Source: Anabaena cylindrica PCC 7122
Lineage (GTDB): Bacteria; Cyanobacteriota; Cyanobacteriia; Cyanobacteriales; Nostocaceae
NCBI RefSeq assembly: GCF_000317695.1
Contig: NC_019771.1
Span: 2,050,001-2,114,000 of the forward strand
Reading direction: 5' to 3'
Length of the DNA stretch: 64,000 bases
Numbering within the stretch: the first letter of the stretch is position 1; each line of letters begins with the position of its first letter. Below, piece by piece: positions 52,988-62,254 of this stretch. Below the pieces are notes generated by a model. That model was not told where the DNA came from, searched no databases, and was given only the letters and a program-made list of their open reading frames with translations. The position numbers and the translations under genes are program-made.

Positions 52988-53800
52988 ATGAATCAACAAA
53001 ACCGTAACTTTGTCAATTGCAACTTACAAAACCGTTCCTTTCAAGGACTCGAACTACAGGGTGCAGATTTTCGAGGTGCAGATATTCGAGGTTGTAACTT
53101 CAGTCACGCGCAGTTACAAAATGCTAATTTTTTAGGTGCCAAAATTGGTCGCAGTCCGAAGTTGACAATAATATTGATGGTAGTTACTGTATTCGTTGCG
53201 ATCGCTAGTTTTATAGCCATCACGGCAATGAGTTTTGCTGTTGTTGAGAAGACACCAGAGGATATTACTTGGTCGTTTAAAATCGCTTTATTTGTCAGCT
53301 TGGTAGTAGCCGGATTGAGTAGCGCGATCGCAAGCTTTCTCCAAAATAGCTTAATTTGGCAACGATTGATGAAAATTATCTCAGGTGCCGCATCAGCAGC
53401 ATTATTGGGTTTTTATTACGGTGGTAGCAGCACAGATAACAATCCTCAATTAGCGATCGCATCCGCAGCAATAGCTGCAATAGTTTCTGCGGCTATCTGT
53501 TTTATACTTGGTTCCCCATCTCCAGGTTTTTTGGGAAAAATTATGGGAAATACCCTGACCAATATTGCGATCGCTATGGTTGGGTCAATCAATAATTATG
53601 GATTAGCGTTTTTAATTAGTAGTTTGTCAGCCATTTATTTAAGTTCGGGAAATTTCCTACTGGGAATATTTTATATAATTCTGGCCTTAATTATGGTTGG
53701 AATGAGTTTGTTGTGTTTTACTCAAGTCATCAAAGAAATTAATAGCGTTGGTATAACCTCATTTCAATATGCAAATTTATTGGATACAAAATTCGACTAA
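52988..53800 (+). CDS. pentapeptide-repeat membrane protein
   Basis: 270 residues. The N-terminal 50 residues carry about seven pentapeptide units of A(D/N)LXX type (LQGADFRGADIRGCNFSHAQ). At least five membrane helices follow, starting near residue 58 (KLTIILMVVTVFVAIASFIA) and including a VSAAICFIL region. The gene has GCGATCGC octamers inside. Function is unknown; the repeat usually mediates protein contact. Confidence 0.75.
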   Translation: MNQQNRNFVNCNLQNRSFQGLELQGADFRGADIRGCNFSHAQLQNANFLGAKIGRSPKLTIILMVVTVFVAIASFIAITAMSFAVVEKTPEDITWSFKIALFVSLVVAGLSSAIASFLQNSLIWQRLMKIISGAASAALLGFYYGGSSTDNNPQLAIASAAIAAIVSAAICFILGSPSPGFLGKIMGNTLTNIAIAMVGSINNYGLAFLISSLSAIYLSSGNFLLGIFYIILALIMVGMSLLCFTQVIKEINSVGITSFQYANLLDTKFD

Positions 53801-54084
53801 CTGAATTTTTCCTTATTTTTCCTTTTAATCTGGCGATGGCATCTATAGGTGAGTAGGAATAAGCTTTTGAGGAAGATTTAAGACGGGATTAATTTTGTCG
53901 ATTCGTAATTCTTAAAATTTGGTGAAGTATGAGATGTTAAATTTAGCCTTGTACGGGATTTTCATAGCAAGAAATAATGATGCATTTTTATGTTCTCCAT
54001 ATTAATTTTATTACAAAATTTAACCGCCGATAAACACTTGTACCGACGGTTGTAGGTTGGTAATATTTTACTTTTAATCGTGCA

Positions 54085-55905
54085 TTATGACCTTCCTGCT
54101 AATAATGCCTTGGTTGCCGATTCACCTAAAACATTCACTTGTCTTGTTAATTGGAAGTTTAACAAAGCTAGAACAGTAAATTCAGCTAGTAATGCCATGA
54201 AAATTGTCGTAGCTTCAGAGTATTCTATGGCTGCCCAAGGAAAGGTAGAAAATAGCCAAATAGTTGGATTTTTGGAAGCGTAGATACCAAGAAATTGGAA
54301 AATAATGGGTGGTAAAAACATTACTACAGCCACAGTACCAATTGCAAAGATATGGCGCTTGGGATTTTTCATCAGTAACATTAACTGAGCAATAGTAGCG
54401 CAAATCATCATTAAACTAACAGATAAAGCGACAGCTAAAATTGCTTTAAGCTTCCCAAAATTGCTAGTGGATAAATCTTCTGGTAAGAGTGAAATCCAAC
54501 CCATCAAAGGTATAGTAGCAATTACTAAGTTAATTGCTATTGCCATTAATGCAGGGCTTTTTTCGCCTGAAAATAAATCTTGCCATAAAGATTTATTTCT
54601 ATGATTTTGGTGTCGATACCTTGCCCAATCTTGGACAGTTTGCCGATGAGGTGAGAGAATAGCAATTAAGCAAAGAACTAAAGCTAAGTTGAGAAATGCT
54701 ATTACAGCAATCATCTCAGCATCTTGTTTGCTTCTTTCAATGTCTTGCATTGCTAATCCGACAAACATGAACTGAGAAAAAGCTATAAATAAATAACTTT
54801 GTCCCTTGCTTAAGATAGTGGCATTGGGATTACGGAAGCAGCGTTTCATTGCTTGCCAAATACCGTAGGTGCAAATTCCATAATTGATTAAATGAATTCC
54901 AACTAAGCTAACTAAACTTTTTCCAATTGGTACATAGAAAATCTGCAAATTTTCCATTGCAGAACCGTTATATACACGAAACAAGTTAGGAAACAGATAA
55001 GCCGTAATCTCCCAAGGGCTGAACAATCGAAACCAAGCCAAAGGATTATTGATATTAGTGTAAGACGATGCTAATGTCATTGTCAGAAATAAGAACAGGA
55101 GAATAGCACCGCTACCTAACCAAGGTTGAAAGCTGCTAAACCAGCGACTAACTAAACCAAATAGAAGTGCAGCACTGTAAAAGAAAATGCTACTAGCAGC
55201 CAGAATTGTGTAGTAACTGACAATATAACTAGAGGCAATTTTAGCAGAATGTCCAGCCCAGAAATGTAGAGGAATTGCTGTCAAGACAAAGAGATAAATT
55301 AAGCTTGGTACTCCGAGAATTTTTCCAGTCAAAATAGTAGTTTCTGACTGTGGACTGAGGCGAATAAAATTCAGTGTTCCACGTTGTTCTTCTTTGGCTA
55401 AGTCGCTAATTAGTGAATAAGTCCCAGCGACTAATAGTGTAAAAACAAAGATGACACTAAATGTTAAAAAGAAGTATTCCCAATGATCTCTCCACCACAA
55501 TTGCCAGTTAATTTGATCGGGGGGACAAATATTCTGGGATAAATAATTCTGCAAGTTAGTTATTTGTGTTCCAACTTGCTTAACCTCTGCTTCCAATTTT
55601 GGAATTATGGTATTGTCTGATAATTTAATTTGTCGATAGTTAGCTATTTTTTGGTAAAGTATTTCTTGCTGATGGAAAAGTTGTTGTTCTTGGTTTTGAT
55701 ATCCTTGTTTCAAAGTACAATAATTTGCCCTGAGAGAGTATTTGTCATCGGGAAATTCTCGTAATTGAAATAGAAAAACTATAAGTTGCAGTAGGAAGGA
55801 TGATGCAACAGCAATTAGGACATTAAAAGGTTTAAATCGTCCTTTCAGTTCTCGGAATAGTTGGGGATTCCATTCACCTACTCTGTCTATAAAATTGAGC
55901 ATCAT
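54085..55905 (-). CDS. ABC transporter permease (ABC-2 type)
   Basis: 606 residues from ATG 55905, which follows GGAGAT by 7 bases. Several membrane helices are visible (FNVLIAVASSFLLQLIVFLF, a large coiled region with Gln/Asn, then ILLFLFLTMTLASSYT and later ILAVALSVSLMMICATIAQLM). The layout fits an ABC-2 export permease with an extracytoplasmic loop after helix 1. It is paired with the ATPase gene 42 bp upstream on the same strand. Substrate unknown. Confidence 0.8.
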   Translation of the reverse strand: MMLNFIDRVGEWNPQLFRELKGRFKPFNVLIAVASSFLLQLIVFLFQLREFPDDKYSLRANYCTLKQGYQNQEQQLFHQQEILYQKIANYRQIKLSDNTIIPKLEAEVKQVGTQITNLQNYLSQNICPPDQINWQLWWRDHWEYFFLTFSVIFVFTLLVAGTYSLISDLAKEEQRGTLNFIRLSPQSETTILTGKILGVPSLIYLFVLTAIPLHFWAGHSAKIASSYIVSYYTILAASSIFFYSAALLFGLVSRWFSSFQPWLGSGAILLFLFLTMTLASSYTNINNPLAWFRLFSPWEITAYLFPNLFRVYNGSAMENLQIFYVPIGKSLVSLVGIHLINYGICTYGIWQAMKRCFRNPNATILSKGQSYLFIAFSQFMFVGLAMQDIERSKQDAEMIAVIAFLNLALVLCLIAILSPHRQTVQDWARYRHQNHRNKSLWQDLFSGEKSPALMAIAINLVIATIPLMGWISLLPEDLSTSNFGKLKAILAVALSVSLMMICATIAQLMLLMKNPKRHIFAIGTVAVVMFLPPIIFQFLGIYASKNPTIWLFSTFPWAAIEYSEATTIFMALLAEFTVLALLNFQLTRQVNVLGESATKALLAGRS

Positions 55906-55947
55906 AGAAAAAATCTCCAAAATTTAAAACTGAGAATTATTAACTAA

Positions 55948-56901
55948 TTAGGATGCTTGTTTATGACCTAATTTAAGGAAAATAGTTTCTAGGTCTTCTT
56001 GGGTGCAGTGAAAGTCAGTTAAGGGTATACCTGTACTGATAAGCGATCGCAATAATTCAGCGCCATCTTCCTGTGTTCCCGAAAAATTCACCCGCACACT
56101 ATTTTTACTAGGTATTACTTCCCACTCTTCCACCAAGGGATAATTTTTAAGTTCACTCACCAATGCATCTATGTTGCCCAAAGTTGATATTAAAATCTGC
56201 TGTCGGGCTAAACGTTGATAAAGTTGTTGTAGTGAGGCACTTTCTACCAGAAATCCTAGTTCCATGATGCCCACGGAGGTACACAACTCCGCTAAGTCGC
56301 TAAGAACATGGGAAGAAATTAATATTGTCATTCCCGCTTCTCGCAAAGCTTTGATAATTTCCCGAAACTGCATTCTCGCAATGGGATCAAGACCAGAAAC
56401 CGGTTCGTCTAGAAGTAGTAAAATTGGTTCGTGGATTATGGTGCGGGCTAAACTTAAACGCTGTTTCATCCCCCGTGAGAGGGTAGAAATTATGCTGTTA
56501 CGCTTATTACCAAGTTGGATGAGTTCTAAAACTTCGTGTAGACGTTGTGTGCGACGTGGTTCCCGCAAGCGATATAAACGAGCAAAATAATCTAGATAAT
56601 CCCAAACTGTTAAATCTTCATAGAGTGGGTAGTCATCAGGTAAATAACCCAGGTGACGCTTGAGGTTGGAGTTGCTTTGATCACGAAGTAAGGGAACACC
56701 ATTAATATAAATCTCTCCTGTAGTTGGTTCTTCTGCTGCGGCTAACATTCTAATTAAAGTTGTTTTACCTGCACCATTGGGGCCAATTAATCCGTAAACT
56801 TCGCCCATCTGAATTTCTAAGTCAACATCGTTCACTGCAACGTGTCGTTCAAATTGCTTAGTTAATCCACGGGTACTAATTGCTATTTCTTTTACCATCA
56901 C
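55948..56901 (-). CDS. ABC transporter ATP-binding protein
   Basis: 317 residues. Walker A GPNGAGKTTLIRM (about 39-51), signature LSRGMKQRLSLARTI, Walker B LLLDEPVSGLDP, and a switch His. The ABC-2 partner permease follows. The C-terminal 90 residues are an extra domain typical of CcmA-like ATPases. The start is one of two adjacent Met codons. Confidence 0.92.
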   Translation of the reverse strand: MMVKEIAISTRGLTKQFERHVAVNDVDLEIQMGEVYGLIGPNGAGKTTLIRMLAAAEEPTTGEIYINGVPLLRDQSNSNLKRHLGYLPDDYPLYEDLTVWDYLDYFARLYRLREPRRTQRLHEVLELIQLGNKRNSIISTLSRGMKQRLSLARTIIHEPILLLLDEPVSGLDPIARMQFREIIKALREAGMTILISSHVLSDLAELCTSVGIMELGFLVESASLQQLYQRLARQQILISTLGNIDALVSELKNYPLVEEWEVIPSKNSVRVNFSGTQEDGAELLRSLISTGIPLTDFHCTQEDLETIFLKLGHKQAS

Positions 56902-57001
56902 GGCTGAGATGCGGCTTGTGTTTAACAGTTAAGCTAACCTTTCTCTACAGCGGTTATCAGAATGGTTTCGGAAATGGAAACGGGCTTGATGAAAACTACA
57001 C

Positions 57002-57122
57002 ATACAGCAGGAGTTAGGAGTTAGGAGTTAGGAAGAAGGAAGAAGGAAGAAGAAGTAAAACTGGCTTGGTGTATGGCTTTGAATTTAGATTCTGTGCCTC
57101 GTTGATCTGCAATCCGCTGTAT
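57002..57122 (-). repeat. MITE-like repeat family A, copy 3 (inverted)
   Basis: Reads ATACAGC...GCTGTAT on the plus strand but with its core reversed relative to the copies at 18213 and 44884: heptamers (GGAGTTA) come first, then AAACTGGCTTGG, then the GCAATCCGCTGTAT end. 121 bp, between the ABC genes and the MscS gene. Confidence 0.75.
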
Positions 57123-57223
57123 CTAAATAAAACAGGTAAGGCATTTGCCTCACCTACTGTTAAGTTTCATCACTTAAATTTTGAGATGAAATTATTGATT
57201 TTATATTTTAGTATCGGGTTTTA

Positions 57224-58078
57224 TTAACCTATTTCTGATGGCATGGAGATCAAAAGGTTTCCTCCATTTGGAGATGAACCATTGACTGTATAACGCTGTT
57301 CGGGAACTGGATAACCAGCTTCACCAAAGCTTTCACGGATGATTTTATTAGTGTCGAAATACACTTGCCAGTAGTGATCATTATTGCAATATGGACGTAC
57401 TGCTAGAACGGGGCCAGCCAAGTTAAAGGTGAGAATTTCTATATCTGGTGCTGGATCTGTAAGCACGTTAGGGATTTGGCTGATTCTGGTTTTCAACAGT
57501 GCGATCGCTTGATTATGATCAACATCATGAGCTAGTTGAGCCAATAGATCAACACGACGGTAAGGATTAGCGGAATAATTCTGGATATTATCAGCAAATA
57601 TTTTGTTATTTGCCACAATCGTCATCACATTATCTGGTGTGTTTAAAGTAGTTGTAAAAAGTCCAATTTCCACAACTGTTCCTGTTACACCTCCTGCTGT
57701 AATAAAATCGCCAACTTTGAAGGGTTGGAAAATAATTAAAAATGCACCTGCGGCAAAGTTTGCTAACAATCCTCCCCATGCAGCACCAATAGCAATACCA
57801 ACCGCAGCCAGTAATGCAGCAAAGGAGGTTGTTTCTACACCAAAAAAGCCAAGAATTGCCACAACCAAAACAATTCTTAATGTTATGGCAATGATATTTA
57901 ACAGATAGCTAATGAGTGTTGGCTCAACGCTTTGGCTTCTGAATACACGTCTTAATCCTTTTATCCCAAACTCAATTAATTTTTGGCCAATTATCCAGAG
58001 AAGAATTGCACCGACAACTTTGAGTCCAACTGTAGTTAACAGTTCGGCAGCCACTTTGCCAATCTGCTGGAAATCCAT
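57224..58078 (-). CDS. MscS-family mechanosensitive channel protein
   Basis: 284 residues. Three or so membrane helices in the N-terminal part (KVVGAILLWIIGQKLIEFG, IITLRIVLVVAILGFFG-like, then LLAAVGIAIGAAWGGLLANF) lead into the pore-helix pattern GVETTSFAALLAAVGIA and the beta domain with KVGDFITAGGVTGTV. Small-conductance channel of osmotic stress; short compared with larger cyanobacterial MscS paralogues. Confidence 0.9.
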   Translation of the reverse strand: MDFQQIGKVAAELLTTVGLKVVGAILLWIIGQKLIEFGIKGLRRVFRSQSVEPTLISYLLNIIAITLRIVLVVAILGFFGVETTSFAALLAAVGIAIGAAWGGLLANFAAGAFLIIFQPFKVGDFITAGGVTGTVVEIGLFTTTLNTPDNVMTIVANNKIFADNIQNYSANPYRRVDLLAQLAHDVDHNQAIALLKTRISQIPNVLTDPAPDIEILTFNLAGPVLAVRPYCNNDHYWQVYFDTNKIIRESFGEAGYPVPEQRYTVNGSSPNGGNLLISMPSEIG

Positions 58079-58296
58079 AAATTATTCTGTTGTTTATGTA
58101 TTTAACACAATCAAAATACAGCTAATTAGAGTAAAAAGGCGTATAGATATATTTTTTTAATTTTTTAACAGAACTTTGTTTAAAATTGGCAATATTTCTT
58201 AATTATTCCAATATTAAGCAAAAGAAAAATTATCTTGGTACGATTTCTAGGTATGATATTTAGTCCACCTCAATTTTTACATCATCAAATTTAGCT

Positions 58297-59385
58297 ATGA
58301 CTCAGAACTACCGTATTACACTACTTCCCGGTGATGGCATTGGCCCCGAAATTATGGCCGTAGCGGTAGACGTGCTGAAAGTCGTCGGACAACATTTTGA
58401 TATTCGGTTTGAATTTCAAACAGCTTTGATTGGTGGTGCTGCAATTGACGCAACAGGTGAACCCCTACCATCTGCTACCTTGGATATGTGCCGCGATAGC
58501 GATGCCGTCTTACTTGCTGCTATTGGTGGTTACAAATGGGATTCTCTACCCTCTCATTTACGCCCAGAAGCAGGTTTATTAGGACTACGTGCAGGTTTAG
58601 AACTTTTTGCAAATTTGCGTCCTGCGAAAATTTTACCCCAGTTAATTGATGCTTCCACCTTAAAACGGGAAGTAGTGGAAGGCGTAGATATTATGGTGGT
58701 GCGGGAACTCACCGGTGGGATTTATTTTGGTAAGCCTAAGGGCATTTTTGCTACAGAAACAGGTGAGAAACGTGGTGTAAATACGATGGTTTACACCGAA
58801 TCAGAAATTGACAGAATTGGCAAAGTAGCTTTTGAAACAGCACGGAAACGGGGAGGAAAACTCTGTTCGGTAGATAAAGCTAATGTATTAGAAGTGTCTC
58901 AACTGTGGCGAGAATGTATCACTAAACTTTCCGCAGAATATCCAGATATTGAACTATCTCATTTATATGTTGATAATGCAGCAATGCAGTTAGTACGCGC
59001 TCCCAAACAATTTGACACAATTGTGACAGGGAATTTATTTGGTGATATTCTTTCTGATGCGGCGGCTATGCTCACTGGTAGTATTGGGATGTTGCCTTCT
59101 GCGAGTTTGGGTGCTTCTGGCCCTGGTGTCTATGAACCCGTTCATGGTTCAGCCCCAGATATTGCTGGACTTGATAAAGCTAACCCTTTAGCACAGATTT
59201 TGAGTGCAGCGATGATGTTACGTTATGCCTTAAATCAACCAGAAGCGGCGGATTTGATTGAAAATGGAGTGTTACAAGTTTTACAACAAGGCGATCGCAC
59301 AGGAGATATTATGTCTGAAGGCATGAATCTTTTGGGTTGTCGCGCTATGGGCAATGCATTGATTCAAATCCTAGAAGCAAAATAA
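58297..59385 (+). CDS. leuB: 3-isopropylmalate dehydrogenase
   Basis: Third step of leucine synthesis. 362 residues: LLPGDGIGPEIMAVAVDVL at the N-terminus, RELTGGIYFGKPKG (substrate and Mg site), DKANVLEVSQLW, then GDILSDAAAMLTGSIGMLPSASLG and YEPVHGSAPDIAG. Normal length. With ilvB elsewhere in the window it belongs to branched-chain amino-acid synthesis, but not in one operon. Confidence 0.95.
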   Translation: MTQNYRITLLPGDGIGPEIMAVAVDVLKVVGQHFDIRFEFQTALIGGAAIDATGEPLPSATLDMCRDSDAVLLAAIGGYKWDSLPSHLRPEAGLLGLRAGLELFANLRPAKILPQLIDASTLKREVVEGVDIMVVRELTGGIYFGKPKGIFATETGEKRGVNTMVYTESEIDRIGKVAFETARKRGGKLCSVDKANVLEVSQLWRECITKLSAEYPDIELSHLYVDNAAMQLVRAPKQFDTIVTGNLFGDILSDAAAMLTGSIGMLPSASLGASGPGVYEPVHGSAPDIAGLDKANPLAQILSAAMMLRYALNQPEAADLIENGVLQVLQQGDRTGDIMSEGMNLLGCRAMGNALIQILEAK

Positions 59386-59476
59386 TTTCCTCATTTAACG
59401 TTGAGGATTTTAACATTCTTTGCGGGAAGTTTCGGATAAACTAGAAGCAAATCTATAAATCACATAAACACCAATA

Positions 59477-59737
59477 GTGTACGTTGCACAACAAGGACAG
59501 GCGAATTTTCCCGCCCCAAAAAACCAGATGCCTTTGGTTGATCCCACCATTATTAAAGCCGCTGGATACATCTACTATACCTACTGTGAAGTACATCCCG
59601 AAATTGTTGGGCAACCTTCAGGAGTAGCAATTAGTCTAGTAACTCATCGGGGTAAGGTGATTTTTACTCAACATCCAGTACTATTGCCACAAGAATGTTT
59701 TATACCATTGAATCAGATAGAATCGTATATGTACTAA
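59477..59737 (+). CDS. hypothetical protein
   Basis: 86 residues from a GTG. Soluble; PLVDPTIIKAAGYIYYTYCE then PSGVAISLVTHRGKVIFTQH. No family recognised. It follows leuB by 91 bp and could be in the same transcript. The composition suggests a genuine small gene. Confidence 0.5.
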   Translation: MYVAQQGQANFPAPKNQMPLVDPTIIKAAGYIYYTYCEVHPEIVGQPSGVAISLVTHRGKVIFTQHPVLLPQECFIPLNQIESYMY

Positions 59738-59921
59738 TAATAGAGAATAGGGAATAGGGGGAGAAACTAAACCGGTTATAACTTGAAAGCCATAGTTTTT
59801 TGGGAATTAGGGTAAAGCTCAGAACTCAACCCAGAACTGAATAATATACTCTACTTAAAAACTCCAGGTTTCAAAATGGACGGTTTAACCACTGACTAAT
59901 AACTCATGAACAAAATACTAT

Positions 59922-60743
59922 ATGGACATTTTGATCTTCGTCCCTGCGAGTATCATTGTCTTTGCTTTAGGTGCATCAATTGGTAGCTTTATCAATGTTG
60001 TAGTTTATCGTCTACCCGCTGGATTATCAGTACTTTGGCCACCTTCTCGTTGCCCTCATTGCTTAAACAAGCTCAAATCTTACGATAACGTACCGGTCTT
60101 GGGTTGGTTGTGGTTAAAAGGGCGATGCCGATATTGTAAAAGCAAGATTTCTCGCCGTTATCCCTTAGTCGAGGGGATAACAGGCATCATATTTTTAATC
60201 GTATTTTGGGTTTTTCAATTTTCAATTTTAACCATCGGTTATTGGGCTTTTTGTAGTTGGTTATTGGCACTATCCCTTGTAGATTGGGATACAATGACCT
60301 TACCTAACCCACTGACTCAATCCGGGTTGATATTGGGCTTAATCTTTCAAATGGGTGTTGGTTTTCTATCAACAAATAGCTGGGTAGGGGTGGGAAACTA
60401 CTTAATGCTTGGTATATTCGGTGCAGTCATGGGTTTATGGTTGTTTGATGGTATCTCAATTCTTGGTTCCCTAGCCTATGGTCAAGCTGTTATGGGTGCA
60501 GGTGATGCCAAATTAGCAGCCATGATGGGAGCTTGGTTAGGTTGGAAGTATTTATTAATAGCTGGTTTTATGGCTTGCACCTTGGGAGTTTTAGTAGGTG
60601 GAGGCGCAATTATGCTGTCACGTCATAAAATAGGACAAAAGATGCCTTTTGGGCCTTTCTTAGCTATGGGAGCGGTAATTGCTGTTTTCAGCGGTGAAAC
60701 TATTTTGTCGCATTACCTGCGTTTGTTTCTTCCTGTATCTTGA
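59922..60743 (+). CDS. pilD: type IV prepilin peptidase / leader peptidase
   Basis: 273 residues with about seven to eight membrane helices. The cytoplasmic zinc pair is CPHC (about 45-48) and CRYC (about 70-73). The catalytic acidic residues sit in VDWDTMTLPN and MGAGDAKLAAM. It cleaves and N-methylates prepilins or similar leader sequences. The gene stands alone, as is common in cyanobacteria. Confidence 0.92.
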   Translation: MDILIFVPASIIVFALGASIGSFINVVVYRLPAGLSVLWPPSRCPHCLNKLKSYDNVPVLGWLWLKGRCRYCKSKISRRYPLVEGITGIIFLIVFWVFQFSILTIGYWAFCSWLLALSLVDWDTMTLPNPLTQSGLILGLIFQMGVGFLSTNSWVGVGNYLMLGIFGAVMGLWLFDGISILGSLAYGQAVMGAGDAKLAAMMGAWLGWKYLLIAGFMACTLGVLVGGGAIMLSRHKIGQKMPFGPFLAMGAVIAVFSGETILSHYLRLFLPVS

Positions 60744-61197
60744 AAACAATATGAATGTAACCTTCATTACCCCATTTGCTCTTTATATTTTGGTAATATT
60801 AGCTTATGACTAGTATTACGCTCCCCAAATATGCAGTTGAATAATACAACTAATGGCATACATTCTGACTGCTAGTCAACTAGCAAAATCCTGATTATTG
60901 GGGATAAAAAGGTATTCTAATTGGGGATTTTGATTCTTAAGGCTTTGCCAATACCTTGATATAATAAAGTCCACTAAGACGGCAGTAATAGACTTAATTA
61001 TTGGCAAAATCATTGTTATTAAACTGACAAGCAAAATAGGCTCCCATCGGGTTTGACTTGCTAAAAAGGGCAATTTTGATGATGTAGTCAAACAATTTTT
61101 TACACCCACCTGAAAAGCGGGTAAGGTCAATCTCAAATCTAAAATTCTAAATTGATTGACCTGTTTGTGACCTAGTACCTACTTAAATAAGATAAAA
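60744..61197. other. intergenic region before accD
   Basis: 454 bp. A minus-strand frame at 60876-61136 (86 residues, one hydrophobic segment) has no family or ribosome site and is left out. The accD promoter is expected here. No strong repeat. Confidence 0.35.
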
Positions 61198-62148
61198 ATG
61201 GCAAACAACGAAGAATCACGCGGTTTAAAGTCTTTATTTGATTGGTTTGCAAATCGGCGGAAATCAGGATCTACCAGCTTAGAACGCCAAGAAAGGGAAA
61301 TTGCTGATGGTTTGTGGCATAAATGCCCTAAATGTGGTGTTTTAAGTTATGCAAAAGACCTGAAAGCCAATCAAATGGTTTGTGTGGACTGTGGTCATCA
61401 TAATCGGATAGATAGCGATGAACGTATCCGTCAATTGATTGATGCAAATACCTGGAAACCTTTAGATGAGCATTTGCGACCGACAGATCCCTTACAATTC
61501 CGCGATCGCAAACTTTATAGCGATCGCTTGCGGGAAACCCAAGAAAAAATTGGTTTAATAGATGCAGTCAAAACAGGTATAGGTCAAATTAACGGTTTAC
61601 CCATCGCTTTGGGAGTCATGGACTTCCGCTTTATGGGTGGTAGCATGGGTTCCGTTGTCGGTGAAAAACTCACCCGCATGATTGAACAAGCCACACAACG
61701 CCGCTATCCTGTAGTTATCATCTGCACATCCGGCGGTGCGAGAATGCAAGAAGGAATGCTCTCCTTAATGCAAATGGCCAAAATATCCGCAGCTTTACAA
61801 CGCCATCAAGATGCCCGTTTATTATACATTCCCATTTTAACTAATCCCACCACAGGAGGCGTTACAGCCAGTTTTGCCATGTTGGGTGATATCATCATTG
61901 CTGAACCAAAAGCCACAATCGGTTTTGCTGGTAGACGAGTCATTGAACAAACCTTGAGAGAAAAACTACCCGAAGATTTCCAAACCGCTGAAGATTTACT
62001 CAAGCATGGGTTTGTGGATGATATCGTCCCCCGTACCCAATTAAAGAACACTTTGACACAGCTAATTGCTTTACACCAGCCAATACCAACTGCACCCAAT
62101 ATGGTTCTGTGGGAAACCATGAGTTTGACTTCTACTGTTGCGGAGTAG
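61198..62148 (+). CDS. accD: acetyl-CoA carboxylase carboxyltransferase beta subunit
   Basis: Transfers the carboxyl group to acetyl-CoA. 316 residues: N-terminal zinc ribbon WHKCPKCGVLSY...MVCVDCGHH (about 40-65), then the crotonase-like core with GGSMGSVVGEKLTR, TSGGARMQEGMLSLMQM and PTTGGVTASFAMLGD. Normal length. Confidence 0.96.
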   Translation: MANNEESRGLKSLFDWFANRRKSGSTSLERQEREIADGLWHKCPKCGVLSYAKDLKANQMVCVDCGHHNRIDSDERIRQLIDANTWKPLDEHLRPTDPLQFRDRKLYSDRLRETQEKIGLIDAVKTGIGQINGLPIALGVMDFRFMGGSMGSVVGEKLTRMIEQATQRRYPVVIICTSGGARMQEGMLSLMQMAKISAALQRHQDARLLYIPILTNPTTGGVTASFAMLGDIIIAEPKATIGFAGRRVIEQTLREKLPEDFQTAEDLLKHGFVDDIVPRTQLKNTLTQLIALHQPIPTAPNMVLWETMSLTSTVAE

Positions 62149-62254
62149 GTTGGGGAAGAGGCAGGGGAGCAGGGAGCAGGGGGCAGGGGGGCAGAGGAGT
62201 AATATTTATGTTTCTTTTGCCTTTTTCCATCTGTCACCTGTCACCTGTCACCTG
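62149..62254. repeat. G-rich tract and CTGTCAC tandem repeats
   Basis: GGGGCAG-type units (about 62155-62200) are followed by four CTGTCAC heptamers near 62229-62263. The run extends into the 3' end of the MFS gene. Confidence 0.6.

Noticed and set aside
60876..61136. 86-residue minus-strand frame upstream of accD
   Set aside because: Has one hydrophobic segment but no family or ribosome site, and lies in the likely accD promoter region.
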